Shown: positions 1 to 10,320, counted from the first letter of the stretch. The stretch is 30,693 nt of DNA from an uncultured Oscillospiraceae bacterium (GCA_910588495.1 CAJUPU010000036.1:1-30693); one strand, 5' to 3'. Numbers and translations: made by a program. Notes: generated by a model from the letters alone, not told the origin.

Positions 1-141
1 TGGAACTACGAGGGCTATGTGGGCGACGTGCGGGCGGTGGACGTGGCCATCCGCCGCCTGCGGGAGAAGCTGGAGGACGACCCCGCAGACCCCGGGTTCA
101 TCGTCACCCGCCGGGGCCTAGGGTACGCCTTCGGCGTATAG
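1..141 (+). CDS. walR: WalR-type (OmpR/PhoB family) response regulator, C-terminal fragment cut by the window edge
   Basis: The first 46 codons read in frame to a TAG at 139-141 and give the end of an OmpR/PhoB winged-helix DNA-binding domain. The recognition-helix segment (DVRAVDVAIRRLREKLED) and the wing hairpin ending TRRGLGYAFGV are diagnostic. The receiver domain lies outside the window. The RR-LRxKxED and TRRGxGY pattern closely matches WalR/YycF, and the kinase, YycH and YycI genes that follow make WalR the likely identity. WalR regulates cell-wall hydrolase genes in Firmicutes. I am sure of the family and fairly sure of the WalR assignment, which rests mostly on the neighbours. Confidence 0.85.
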   Translation, partial: WNYEGYVGDVRAVDVAIRRLREKLEDDPADPGFIVTRRGLGYAFGV

Positions 142-191
142 GGCACGGACCAACTCTCGCGTGAGAGAAAGCAGGCCCCCGGAGGGGATCC

Positions 192-217
192 TTCCGCCGG
201 CGGCGGAAAGAAAGGAG
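192..217 (+). promoter_or_regulatory. Hairpin abutting the walK ribosome binding site
   Basis: TTCCGCC (192-198) and GGCGGAA (202-208) form a perfect 7-bp stem with a 3-nt loop. It ends directly before the AAAGGAGG ribosome binding site of walK. A smaller stem, CTCTC/GAGAG (154-158/163-167), lies upstream. There is no T-run, so a terminator is unlikely. The stem could affect walK translation relative to walR, but this is inference. Confidence 0.35.
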
Positions 218-225
218 GTGCGCCC

Positions 226-1698
226 ATGCGCAAAAGCCTGCACATCAAGCTGGTGCTCATCATGGTGCTGCTCATCGTGTCGCTGATGGTGGTGGTGGGC
301 GCGTTCCTGATGAACTCCGTCACCGGCTACTATATCAACGACTTCTACCAGCAGATCGCCGACGCCTTCGGCCCGGACAACGTGGACTTCGTCCGGAACC
401 TGGAGACCGCCACCCAGGAAGAGGAGGACGGCGCGGAGATGGTGGAGACCGTGCTGTCCGCCTACGCGGGCATCCTGGGGGTGGACCGGCGCAACCGGAA
501 CTTTTTCGTGCTGGACGGCGCCACCGGCCGCTGCCTGGGGGGGTCCGCCCCCGCCCCGGAGGCGGGCGTCACCGTCACCCCCAACATCTCCGAAGCCCTG
601 CTGGGGCGGCCGGGGTTCGACAGCAGCGTCACCGCCGACTACATGGACGCGGCCATCCCCATCACCCGTGGAGGAGAGTCCTATATCGTCTATATCCTGG
701 ACAGCCGGGAGACCGCCCGCCAGCTCAACGCCTCCATGTTCTCCCTGATCCTGGAGGCGCTGGCCCTGGGCCTCATCATCTCGGTGCTGCTGTCCTTCCT
801 GCTGGCCAAGACCATGGTGGACCCCATCCAGCGCCTCACCGACGGCATCGAGGAGGTGGCCCGGGGGGACTTCTCCCGGAAGCTGGAGGTCACCTCCGGC
901 GACGAGATCGGCCAGCTTACCGAGAGCTTCAACACCATGGCCCAGCGGCTGGAGGCCACCATCGATGAGCTGGAGAAGGCGGAGCAGGAGCGCAAGGACT
1001 TTGTGGCCAACGTGTCCCACGAGCTGCGCACCCCCCTGACCAACATCCGCAGCTATGCCGAGACGCTGGACGATGGGGTGGGGGACCTGCCCGGGGAGAT
1101 GGAGCACAAATTTTTGGGGGTGATCCTCAACGAGTCCGACCGGATGGCCCACATCTTACAGGACCTGCTCACCCTGTCCCGGTTCGACTCCGGCCGCAGC
1201 GAGCTCCACCTGGCCTGGTTCCCCTTCGCCCAGGCGGTGGACGACACCTATCAGGCGATCCTCATGGACGCCCAGAACCATGCCCACACCGTGGAGCTGG
1301 CCATGCCCGACGATCTGCCCCAGGTCCGGGCGGACCGGGAGCGGATCATGCAGGTGATGATGAACATCGTGTCCAACGCCATCAAGTACACCCCCGACGG
1401 GGGGCGCATCGTGATCTCCGCCGGGCGGGCGGGGGAGCGGGTGTGGATGGAGGTGGACGACAACGGCATCGGCATCCCCCAGGGGGACCGGGACCGGATC
1501 TTCGAGCGGTTCTACCGGGTGGACAAGGCCCGCTCCCGCCAGTCCGGAGGGACGGGGCTGGGGCTGTCCATCGCCCAGGAGATCATGCTGCGCCACCAGG
1601 GCGCGCTCTACCTGGTGGACAAGGAGGACCCCGGCCTGACCATCTGCATGGAGCTGCCCGTGGCGGGCCCCGGGGAGGAGGCCGCCCATGAGGGATGA
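226..1698 (+). CDS. walK: WalK/YycG-type sensor histidine kinase
   Basis: This 490-residue membrane kinase is predicted to phosphorylate the WalR-type regulator encoded just upstream. Order of parts: transmembrane helix about 8-30, extracellular sensor about 31-170, second helix about 171-195, HAMP domain about 196-248, then the HisKA helix with FVANVSHELRTPL, where H265 is the phospho-acceptor. The ATPase domain follows, with an N-box (NIVSNAIKYTPDGG, near 380-393), a G1 box (DNGIGIP, 412-418) and a GTGLGLSIA G2 box near 442-450. The ATG follows AAAGGAGG with good spacing. At 490 residues it is shorter than Bacillus WalK (about 610), and no PAS domain fits between HAMP and HisKA. The yycH and yycI genes downstream support the WalK name. 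Confidence 0.87.
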   Translation: MRKSLHIKLVLIMVLLIVSLMVVVGAFLMNSVTGYYINDFYQQIADAFGPDNVDFVRNLETATQEEEDGAEMVETVLSAYAGILGVDRRNRNFFVLDGATGRCLGGSAPAPEAGVTVTPNISEALLGRPGFDSSVTADYMDAAIPITRGGESYIVYILDSRETARQLNASMFSLILEALALGLIISVLLSFLLAKTMVDPIQRLTDGIEEVARGDFSRKLEVTSGDEIGQLTESFNTMAQRLEATIDELEKAEQERKDFVANVSHELRTPLTNIRSYAETLDDGVGDLPGEMEHKFLGVILNESDRMAHILQDLLTLSRFDSGRSELHLAWFPFAQAVDDTYQAILMDAQNHAHTVELAMPDDLPQVRADRERIMQVMMNIVSNAIKYTPDGGRIVISAGRAGERVWMEVDDNGIGIPQGDRDRIFERFYRVDKARSRQSGGTGLGLSIAQEIMLRHQGALYLVDKEDPGLTICMELPVAGPGEEAAHEG

Positions 1699-2953
1699 AC
1701 GCCGGCTGATCGAATGGGGCAAGGACGCCCTCATCGCCCTGCTCACCCTGTCCGCCCTGTGGCTGCTCACCATGACCCCCCTGGTCCGGGACAGCGGCCT
1801 GCAGGAGCTGCTCCGGCCCAAGGAGAGCCCGGGAGTGGGGACTTCCGGCGGGGCGGCGGGGACCGCCATGCTCCCCGCCCGGCTGGCCGTCACCGGGGAG
1901 GGGGGCCGCCTGGGCGTGCAGTACGACGAGGAGCGGCTGGAGGAGGTGTTCCCCCCCCTGGGGGCCCTGCTGGGGGACGCGCTGGCCTCCGCCGGGCAGC
2001 CCGAGGCCATCTCCGAGGAGGAGTGGCAGCGCCGCCTGGGCCGGCGGGGCGTATATTTCGACTTCGCCGGGGAGGCGCCCCTGTCCGCCCTGGAGCGGTG
2101 GCTCCAGGGGCCGGGGGACACGGAGCTGACCGGCTGTGCCCGCCGCCTTCTGCTGTGCGGCGGGGAGGGGGACCAGGTGCTCCTGTGCTGGCGGGAGGGG
2201 GGGAGCGGGCAGTTCTACTCCTGCTCCACCGCCCTGACCCAGGCCCTCCACCTGGAGCCCGCCACCGAGGGGATCGACTTCAACGGGGCCTATTTCGCCT
2301 TTGAGAGCGGGGCGCTGTCCCAGGTGCTGGACCCCTACACCCTGGTCGCCGAGGGGGAGCAGAGCGGGGCGGGCTACACCGTGTCCGTCCCCCTGGCGGC
2401 GGAGGAGGAGCGGCTGGCGGTGCTGTCCGCGCTGTCCTTCAACAGCCAGAACCCGGCCCCAGTGAACGGCGGCCAGGTGTATCTGGACGGCGGCGACCGG
2501 CTGACGGTGGGGGCCGGGGGAAGCGTGAGCTACCGGGCGGCCCGGGGGGAGAAATACCCCGCGGGGCCCAGCCTGGCCGATGGGGTGGAGGCGGCCCGGG
2601 CCCTGGCCGAGGGGGCGCTGGGGCCGCTGTGCGGCGAGGCCCGGCTGTACCTGGTGTCCGTGGAGGAGTCGGGCGGGGCGCTGCGGGTGCGCTTCGGCTA
2701 TCTGCTGGACGGCTGCGCCGTCCAGCTGGGCGGCGAGGGCTGGGCGGCGCAGTTCCTGATCCGGGACGGCTATATCACCCAATTCACCCTGCGCTTTCGC
2801 TGCTATGCCGCCGCCGGGGAGCGCACCCTGCTGCTGCCCATGGACAAAGCGGCGGTGATGCTGCCCGACCTGTCCGCCGGGCGGCGGGAGCTGGTGGTGC
2901 AGTATCTGGACGGAGGGGGGACGGAGGTGTTCCCCCAGTGGGTGGCGGAGTAG
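1688..2953 (+). CDS. yycH: YycH-like regulator of the WalK kinase
   Basis: The 421-residue protein has a short cytoplasmic N-terminus, one transmembrane helix (about 13-31, ALIALLTLSALWLLTMTPL) and a large extracellular part. It overlaps walK by 11 nt, so the two are probably translationally coupled. In Bacillus, YycH and YycI are single-pass proteins that contact WalK in the membrane and adjust its activity. Sequence conservation in this family is low, and I call it mainly from position (after walK, before a YycI-like gene), topology and size. The extracellular part is rich in acidic residues and Gly, with no catalytic motif that I can see. Confidence 0.72.
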   Translation: MRDERRLIEWGKDALIALLTLSALWLLTMTPLVRDSGLQELLRPKESPGVGTSGGAAGTAMLPARLAVTGEGGRLGVQYDEERLEEVFPPLGALLGDALASAGQPEAISEEEWQRRLGRRGVYFDFAGEAPLSALERWLQGPGDTELTGCARRLLLCGGEGDQVLLCWREGGSGQFYSCSTALTQALHLEPATEGIDFNGAYFAFESGALSQVLDPYTLVAEGEQSGAGYTVSVPLAAEEERLAVLSALSFNSQNPAPVNGGQVYLDGGDRLTVGAGGSVSYRAARGEKYPAGPSLADGVEAARALAEGALGPLCGEARLYLVSVEESGGALRVRFGYLLDGCAVQLGGEGWAAQFLIRDGYITQFTLRFRCYAAAGERTLLLPMDKAAVMLPDLSAGRRELVVQYLDGGGTEVFPQWVAE

Positions 2954-2990
2954 CGGGAATACCGGCCTGGAAGGAGGGCTGAACGGCTTT

Positions 2991-3821
2991 GTGGAATGGA
3001 AAAAGCTGAAAAATCTCATCATCCTCATCCTGCTGGTGGTCAACGGCTTCTTGCTGGTGCTGGTGTGGTCCCGCCGGCAGGAGTCCGTCAGCTACGAGCG
3101 CTCGGCCCTGGAGCGGACGGTGCGGGTGCTGGAGAACAGCGGCATCGAGGTGGACCTGTCCGCCTGCGCCCCCGCGGACGGCCTGGCCTCCATATCCGTG
3201 GAGCGGGACCTGGCCCGGGAGGAGGCGCTGGCCCGGGCCCTGCTGGGCGAGGGGGCCGTCCGGGCGGAAAACCGGGGGGGCGGGCTGTACCTCTACCAGG
3301 GCAGTAATGGGGAGCTGTCCGTCCGGGCGGGCGGGGAGCTGTCCGCGAATATGGCCGATGACCCCAACCAGTTTGTCACCGAGGACCTGGAGCGCCACGC
3401 CTCCGGGCTGCTGAAGCGGATGGGGGTAGACGTGGAGCGGATCGGGGTGACGGAAGAGGACGAATGGACCCGGGTGCGGTTCCGGCAGGTATGGAACGGG
3501 GTCCCCGTGTTCTCCTGCGAGGTGGAGGTCGTATATTACTATAATCTCTTGTACTCCGTCCAGGGTACGCTGCTCACCGCCCAGGCCGGGACGGCGGAGG
3601 CGGGGCAGGCCCTCACCCTGCCCACGGCGCTGATGCGCTTTTCCGAGGAGATCGCCGCCACCGGCGACGTGTGCACCGCCGTGCGCTCCATGGAGCCGGG
3701 CTACCGGGGGACGGTGCAGTCCCTGTCCGGAGGGGTGCGGCTGTCCCCGGTGTGGCTGGTGACCACCGACACCGCCAGATACTACCTGGACTGCGCCACC
3801 GGGACCCTCACCCGGGTGTGA
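2991..3821 (+). CDS. yycI: YycI-like regulator of the WalK kinase
   Basis: A 276-residue single-pass membrane protein. The N-terminus (MEWKKLKNLIILILLVVNGF) is typical of YycI: a short WKK-type cytoplasmic tail and a helix at about 8-25, then an extracellular domain. The C-terminal half fits the YycI domain, with a WNGVPVFSCEVEV strand and a closing VWLVTTDTARYYLDCATG segment. It starts with GTG at 2991 after AAGGAGGG (2971-2978). It is the fourth gene of the walR-walK-yycH-yycI unit. In Bacillus the next genes would be yycJ and htrA; here a flippase gene follows instead. Confidence 0.75.
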   Translation: MEWKKLKNLIILILLVVNGFLLVLVWSRRQESVSYERSALERTVRVLENSGIEVDLSACAPADGLASISVERDLAREEALARALLGEGAVRAENRGGGLYLYQGSNGELSVRAGGELSANMADDPNQFVTEDLERHASGLLKRMGVDVERIGVTEEDEWTRVRFRQVWNGVPVFSCEVEVVYYYNLLYSVQGTLLTAQAGTAEAGQALTLPTALMRFSEEIAATGDVCTAVRSMEPGYRGTVQSLSGGVRLSPVWLVTTDTARYYLDCATGTLTRV

Positions 3822-3847
3822 CGGATCGGAGATACATGTCAGACAAG

Positions 3848-3890
3848 CCCCCCTTCATAGGATAGGAAGAACTATCCTTGTGAAGGGGGG
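3848..3890 (+). promoter_or_regulatory. Long hairpin that includes the ribosome binding site of the flippase gene
   Basis: CCCCCCTTCA (3848-3857) pairs with TGAAGGGGGG (3881-3890), and AGGATAG (3859-3865) pairs with CTATCCT (3872-3878), leaving a 6-nt loop and a small internal mismatch. The 17 base pairs bury the only good ribosome binding site for the TTG start at 3899. No T-run follows, so this looks more like translational control than a terminator. Confidence 0.6.
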
Positions 3891-3898
3891 CGGGCATT

Positions 3899-5437
3899 TT
3901 GTCCACGATCATGGCCGGGACCCTGCTGCTCACCGCCACCGGCCTGTTCTCCCAGGTGGTGGGGTTCCTATACCGGATGATGGTGTCCCGGCTGATCGGG
4001 GCGGAGACCATGGGGCTGTACCAGCTGGTGATGCCGGTGTACTCCATGCTCATGTCGGTGACCGCTGTGGGGCTGACGGTGGCGGTGTCCACCCTGTCCG
4101 CCCGCTATCACGCCCTGGGGGACGACGGCACGGTGCGGCTGGTGCTGCGCCGGGCGCTGAGGTGCTTTTTCCTGCTGGCCGTCCCATTGGGGCTGGCGGT
4201 GGCAGCCCTGTCCGACCCCATCTCCGTCTACCTGCTGGGAGACGCCCGCACCCGGCTGGGGGTGGTGGTGATGGTGCCCTGTATGCTGCTCACCGGGGTG
4301 GAGAACCTGCACAAACACTGCTTTTACGGCATCGGCCGGGTGCGCCCCCCCGCCGCCGTGGAGACCGCCGAGCAGCTCATCCGGGCGGCGGCGGTGCTGG
4401 GGCTGCTCATCGCTCTGCTCCCCCGGTCCGCCGAGGAGACGGTGGGGATCATTGCCCTGGGCATGGTCTTGTGCGAGGTGTTCTCCGCCTGCGCCCTCAC
4501 CCTGCTGTTCCGGCGGCACTGGCGGCGCTTCCCCCCGGGGGAGGCAGAGGTGGAGATCGGCGGGCGGCGGCTGATGTCCATCGCCGTGCCGGTGGGGGTC
4601 ACCTCCCTGCTGGGGACGCTGCTGGGGTCGGCCAACGCGGTGCTCATCCCGGCCAAGCTGGTGGAGGGGGGCATGACCCTGTCCGAGGCCATGGCGGAGT
4701 TCGGGGTGCTGTCCGGCATGACCCTGCCCCTGCTGGGCCTGCCCACCGGGTTCATCGGGGCTTTGTGCCTGGTGATGGTGCCCGACCTGTCCCGGCGCAC
4801 CGCCAGGGGGGACCGGCGGGCGGCGGGGGGCTTTCTGGACCGGGTGATGTCCGCCACCTCCCTGCTGATGGCCCCGGCCATGGCCCTGCTGACGGCGGTG
4901 GGGCCCACCCTGGGCCGGGCGCTGTTCAAGGACGAGCGGGTGGGGGAGCTGATCGCGCCCCTGGCGGCGGGCACCCTGCTGGGGTGCTGGCAGTCGGTGC
5001 TGTCCGGGGCGCTCAACGGCCTGGGCCTCCAGAGCCGGGCCGCCCGGAACGCCATCCTCAGCGACGTGGTCCAGCTGGCCTTCACCTATTTTGCCGTGGC
5101 AAGGTTCGGGCTGGCGGGGTTCGCCGCCGGGTATGTGGCCTCCGGGCTGGCGGGGGCGGGGCTGAACCTGGCCACGGTGCTCCGGGCGGCGGGCCTGCGT
5201 CCCAAATGGTTCGACTGGTTCGTCCGGCCCCTGCTGGCGGCGGTGCTCATGGGGCTGTGGTGTGCGCTGATGTTCCGGGTGATGGTGGGCGCGGGGTGCG
5301 CCTGGGGCTGGTCGGCGCTGGCGTGCACGGCGCTGGGGCTGGCGCTGTACGCCGCCGCCCTGCTGGCCCAGGGCCTGCCGGTTGCGGCGGTGTTCGTCCG
5401 GTCCAAACGATATCTCAGAAGGAGGCGGGCGGCGTGA
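3899..5437 (+). CDS. SpoVB/MurJ-superfamily (MVF, polysaccharide biosynthesis) lipid-linked precursor flippase
   Basis: A 512-residue polytopic membrane protein of the MOP flippase superfamily, with about 14 hydrophobic segments. The N-terminus (LLLTATGLFSQVVGFLYRMM, then SRLIGAETMGLYQLVMPVYS) is typical of the SpoVB/YtgP branch, which moves lipid-linked cell-wall or spore-cortex precursors. Conserved Arg residues on the first helices fit substrate binding. The start is TTG at 3899, eight bases after a G-rich ribosome binding site; the next ATG (3911) is too far from it. The last codons overlap the GTG of the next gene, so the two are coupled. Whether it acts in vegetative or spore envelope synthesis cannot be told here. 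Confidence 0.83.
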   Translation: MSTIMAGTLLLTATGLFSQVVGFLYRMMVSRLIGAETMGLYQLVMPVYSMLMSVTAVGLTVAVSTLSARYHALGDDGTVRLVLRRALRCFFLLAVPLGLAVAALSDPISVYLLGDARTRLGVVVMVPCMLLTGVENLHKHCFYGIGRVRPPAAVETAEQLIRAAAVLGLLIALLPRSAEETVGIIALGMVLCEVFSACALTLLFRRHWRRFPPGEAEVEIGGRRLMSIAVPVGVTSLLGTLLGSANAVLIPAKLVEGGMTLSEAMAEFGVLSGMTLPLLGLPTGFIGALCLVMVPDLSRRTARGDRRAAGGFLDRVMSATSLLMAPAMALLTAVGPTLGRALFKDERVGELIAPLAAGTLLGCWQSVLSGALNGLGLQSRAARNAILSDVVQLAFTYFAVARFGLAGFAAGYVASGLAGAGLNLATVLRAAGLRPKWFDWFVRPLLAAVLMGLWCALMFRVMVGAGCAWGWSALACTALGLALYAAALLAQGLPVAAVFVRSKRYLRRRRAA

Positions 5438-6084
5438 GGCCCAGGATCTTGATCTCCACCGGCGGAGGGGACGCCGGGAACTACTTGAACGCGCTGGAGT
5501 CGGCGGGGGGCGTGGGGGAGGCCCGGTATCTCCCCGGGCCGGACCTGTCCTATGACGGCCTTCTGCTGGCGGGAGGGGGGGACGTGGACCCCGCCCTCTT
5601 CGGCCAGGAGGACCGGGGGTCCCGGGGGATCGACCGGGCCCGGGACGAGGCGGAGCTGGCCCTGCTGGACGCCTTCTGCGGGGCGGGCAGGCCGGTGCTG
5701 GCCGTGTGCCGGGGCCATCAGGTGGTGAACGTGTGGCTGGGGGGCGGCCTGATCCAGGACCTGGGGCCGGAACAGTCCCCCTTTCACCAGCGGGAGGAGG
5801 GGGACCAGATCCACCCCGTCCAGGCGGGGCGGGGATCCCTCCTCCGGCGGCTGTACGGCCCGGTGTTCCCGGTGAACTCCTGCCACCACCAGGGCCTGGG
5901 GCGGCTGGGCCGGGGGCTGCGGGAGACGGCCTGGGCCGAGGACGGAGTGGTGGAGGCGGTGGAGCACGACGCCCTGCCCCTCATCTGCGTCCAGTTCCAC
6001 CCGGAGCGGATGACCGGGGGGGACACGGTGGACGGCGGGGCGCTGTTCCGGGTGTTTTTGGGGCTGTGTAGACAGAAGTTCTAA
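5434..6084 (+). CDS. Class I glutamine amidotransferase, gamma-glutamyl-GABA hydrolase (PuuD/peptidase C26) family
   Basis: A 216-residue protein with the complete triad of class I amidotransferases: nucleophile C92 in VLAVCRGHQVVNVWLGG, and H189 and E191 in VQFHPERM. The CRGHQ-x-NV-x-LGG form, the early GGGDVDPALF segment and the short length point to the PuuD group, which hydrolyses gamma-glutamyl amides such as gamma-glutamyl-GABA. No other polyamine genes are nearby, so the real substrate is open. It starts with GTG at 5434 inside the preceding stop codon (GTGA), with GGAGG at 5421-5425. The frame stays open upstream as far as 3880, but that stretch is the out-of-frame shadow of the flippase gene. 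Confidence 0.85.
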   Translation: MRPRILISTGGGDAGNYLNALESAGGVGEARYLPGPDLSYDGLLLAGGGDVDPALFGQEDRGSRGIDRARDEAELALLDAFCGAGRPVLAVCRGHQVVNVWLGGGLIQDLGPEQSPFHQREEGDQIHPVQAGRGSLLRRLYGPVFPVNSCHHQGLGRLGRGLRETAWAEDGVVEAVEHDALPLICVQFHPERMTGGDTVDGGALFRVFLGLCRQKF

Positions 6085-6122
6085 AACGATCAGCACTCGT
6101 GCAACGCGAGTGCTGATCGTTT
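6084..6122. promoter_or_regulatory. CIRCE operator (HrcA site) upstream of clpB
   Basis: A perfect 16-bp inverted repeat runs from 6084-6099 to 6107-6122. Its core is TCAGCACTC (6090-6098), nine bases, then GAGTGCTGA (6108-6116). The CIRCE consensus is TTAGCACTC-N9-GAGTGCTAA, so 16 of 18 positions match and the two differences are symmetric. HrcA binds CIRCE and represses heat-shock genes. The stem may also help end transcription of the amidotransferase gene, whose stop codon it touches. Confidence 0.85.
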
Positions 6123-6155
6123 ACAGGCAGTTCATGAATTCTGCGGCGGTTGGGG

Positions 6156-6161
6156 TATACT
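6156..6161 (+). promoter_or_regulatory. clpB: Possible -10 box of clpB
   Basis: TATACT lies 62 bases before the clpB ATG in an AT-richer patch. No good -35 box sits at the right distance (TTCATG at 6131-6136 needs a 19-bp spacer). A second option is TTGGGG (6058-6063), a 16-bp spacer and TCTAAA (6080-6085), which would start transcription inside the CIRCE element, its usual position. I cannot choose between them. Confidence 0.4.
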
Positions 6162-6222
6162 ATACAGTGAAAATACAGATAGGCGGTGGATCTCCCATCC
6201 GCCCGAAGGAGTTGAGCATTTC

Positions 6223-8817
<2,595 letters not shown>

Positions 8818-8837
8818 CACAAAACCAAACAGCAAGA

Positions 8838-8879
8838 AACAAGGAGCGGCAAGGTCAAAGCCATGCCGCTCCTTGTTTT
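8838..8879. terminator. Rho-independent terminator between clpB and the convergent hypothetical gene
   Basis: AACAAGGAGCGGCA (8838-8851) pairs perfectly with TGCCGCTCCTTGTT (8864-8877), followed by TT on the plus strand. The A-rich left flank (AAACAGCAAGAAAC) gives a T-rich tail on the other strand, so it may serve both convergent genes. Confidence 0.8.
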
Positions 8880-8888
8880 GCATCTGCT

Positions 8889-9611
8889 TTAATCGAGTCT
8901 TACACCCGCAGCCTCCTTGGCCTGCCGGATCAGCGCCTCAATTTTGCCTTCGGCCGCTTTCTCAGCGATCCTGTCTATGCTGTTGCCTTGATTCAATCCA
9001 GTGCCAGCCAGGGCGTAGGGGTCTGCCAGAGAAACCCGTTGTCCGGTGATCATTCTTCGCACTTGGTCATAGGTCCACCGGCGCTCATTGGCTGGGATGC
9101 TGCCGTCAAAGATTTTGGACCCGGACCAAAGATATTTCGCGGAAAGAAAACTCAGCGGTTCGGGGTCGCGCATCGCCTCTTGATAGGCATCGGAATAGTA
9201 ATCCTCAATAACACCTTGCACTTCTTTGCACTGAGAGACGAGTGAATCCATATAGGTTTTGATATAGATCGTATGGTCCGGGTCTACCGTAGCAGACCAG
9301 TTGATTTCCAACTGCTTAGGTTCGCCCAACTGCTCTCGCATCAGGCCCATAAAGTCGTCTTTCGTCATGCTGCCCAGCCATGCGTCAATTTTTTTCATCT
9401 GTTCTTCCCAGCACGTTTCGCCGCCTTGGGGCGGGGTCTCGGAGACGGCGTCCCGGCCCTCCTGGGAAATCTCGATTTTGTCCCGGGGTTCTTTTCCTTC
9501 TGCTTTCGCGGCCTCCCGCGCCGCCTTTTCCTCGGAGGTGGCGAACCGTCCGGTCCGCAATGGGGAAATCTGGTCGGGGCTGGGGCGGTTGGGGTCAAAT
9601 GTAACGCTCAT
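8889..9611 (-). CDS. Hypothetical protein of low GC, second gene of a two-gene unit
   Basis: A 240-residue soluble protein that I do not recognise. The frame is open farther upstream, but the ATG at 9611 (MSVTFDPNRPSPDQ) is chosen because GAGGAG lies about ten bases before it. There is no signal peptide or membrane helix. The first 60 residues are charged and low in complexity, and end in DKIEISQEGRDAVS. A globular part follows with many aromatic residues (CWEEQMKKIDAWLG, WSATVDPDHTIYIKTYMDSL, ERRWTYDQVRRMITGQ). Sampled sequence is about 43% G+C against about 73% in clpB, a strong sign of separate origin. The gene upstream on the same strand carries a similar D-x-hydrophobic-x-[IL]-S motif, so the two may work together. 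Confidence 0.75.
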   Translation of the reverse strand: MSVTFDPNRPSPDQISPLRTGRFATSEEKAAREAAKAEGKEPRDKIEISQEGRDAVSETPPQGGETCWEEQMKKIDAWLGSMTKDDFMGLMREQLGEPKQLEINWSATVDPDHTIYIKTYMDSLVSQCKEVQGVIEDYYSDAYQEAMRDPEPLSFLSAKYLWSGSKIFDGSIPANERRWTYDQVRRMITGQRVSLADPYALAGTGLNQGNSIDRIAEKAAEGKIEALIRQAKEAAGVRLD

Positions 9612-9651
9612 ATGCTGTACACTCCTCATTGATCGTATTGACCAGTCGGCT

Positions 9652-10227
9652 TCATTCCGCCGAAGTGGACGCATCTCCGCCGCCCTCGGACGCTCCGGCC
9701 CCCTCCACGGACGGGGCCTCCCCGCCGCCGGCCTCCTCCGTCCTGCCGCCGTTCCGGTCCTCCTCGTCCAGCACGCTCTCCACTTCCTCCGGGTCCTTTT
9801 TGGGGCGGCGCATGGCCAGGGCCATCTTGTAGCCCTCCTTGTCGTGCTCCATCAGGTAGCGCAGATCCTCCGGCGGCACCCGGTCCCCCCGCATGATGGC
9901 GGCGGCGATCTTTTGGCACTTGCTCAGCGTTTTCAGCTTCTCGCTCATGGAGTCCAGCTCGTCCTTTTTGCTCTCCATGGCGTCCAGCAGGCTGTCCAGA
10001 TGCCCCTGATGCCGCCCCTCCTCCTCCTGAGCGGAGCCCCACAGCTTCTGCCGCTGCTCCTCGGCGTAGGCCAGCGCCTGTTGGGACAGGGACAGCTGGT
10101 CGGCGGGCTGCTTCGGGGCCTCCTTGGTCGGGGCCTTGGCGCCCTCCGGGGAGCCCTCCCCCTTTCTGGGGGCCGTCTGTTCCATCCGCGCGTTGCGCCG
10201 CAGCTCTCTGGTGGCACGCAGTTCCAT
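9652..10227 (-). CDS. Hypothetical charged, coiled-coil-like protein, first gene of a two-gene unit
   Basis: A 191-residue, highly charged protein without membrane helices. It has a disordered N-terminus rich in Lys, Glu and Pro, a motif DQLSLSQQALAYAEEQ near 43-58, then a helix that probably forms a coiled coil (about 70-105, LDSLLDAMESKKDELDSMSEKLKTLSKCQKI in overlapping pieces). A short conserved-looking block follows (AAAIMRGDRVPPEDLRYLMEHDKEGYKMALAMRR), then an acidic Gly/Glu tail. The ATG at 10227 follows AAAGGAG with good spacing. It lies 40 bases before the next minus-strand gene. It has normal high GC, unlike its partner. The function is unknown. Confidence 0.75.
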   Translation of the reverse strand: MELRATRELRRNARMEQTAPRKGEGSPEGAKAPTKEAPKQPADQLSLSQQALAYAEEQRQKLWGSAQEEEGRHQGHLDSLLDAMESKKDELDSMSEKLKTLSKCQKIAAAIMRGDRVPPEDLRYLMEHDKEGYKMALAMRRPKKDPEEVESVLDEEDRNGGRTEEAGGGEAPSVEGAGASEGGGDASTSAE

Positions 10228-10265
10228 ATCTGCCGCTCCTTTCCATGATCAAGTGTTCTACCAAT

Positions 10266-10294
10266 GATATCGGCACGGGGGCGGCCTTTGTTAA
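10266..10294 (-). promoter_or_regulatory. Weak candidate promoter of the hypothetical two-gene unit
   Basis: On the minus strand TTAACA (10294-10289) is five of six to the -35 consensus. It is followed by a 17-bp spacer and GATATC (10271-10266), a poor -10 box. The spacing is right but the -10 is weak. Confidence 0.3.
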
Positions 10295-10320
10295 CCGGGG
10301 GGAGAAATTTTGACGGTCTT

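Noticed and set aside
15..323. Small minus-strand frame across the walR-walK junction
   Set aside because: It overlaps two clear genes on the other strand and lacks a ribosome binding site or recognisable motif.
3880..5433. Long plus-strand frame fused to the amidotransferase gene
   Set aside because: It is a Gly/Arg/Ala-rich out-of-frame reading of the flippase gene. The real amidotransferase start is the GTG at 5434 with its own ribosome binding site.
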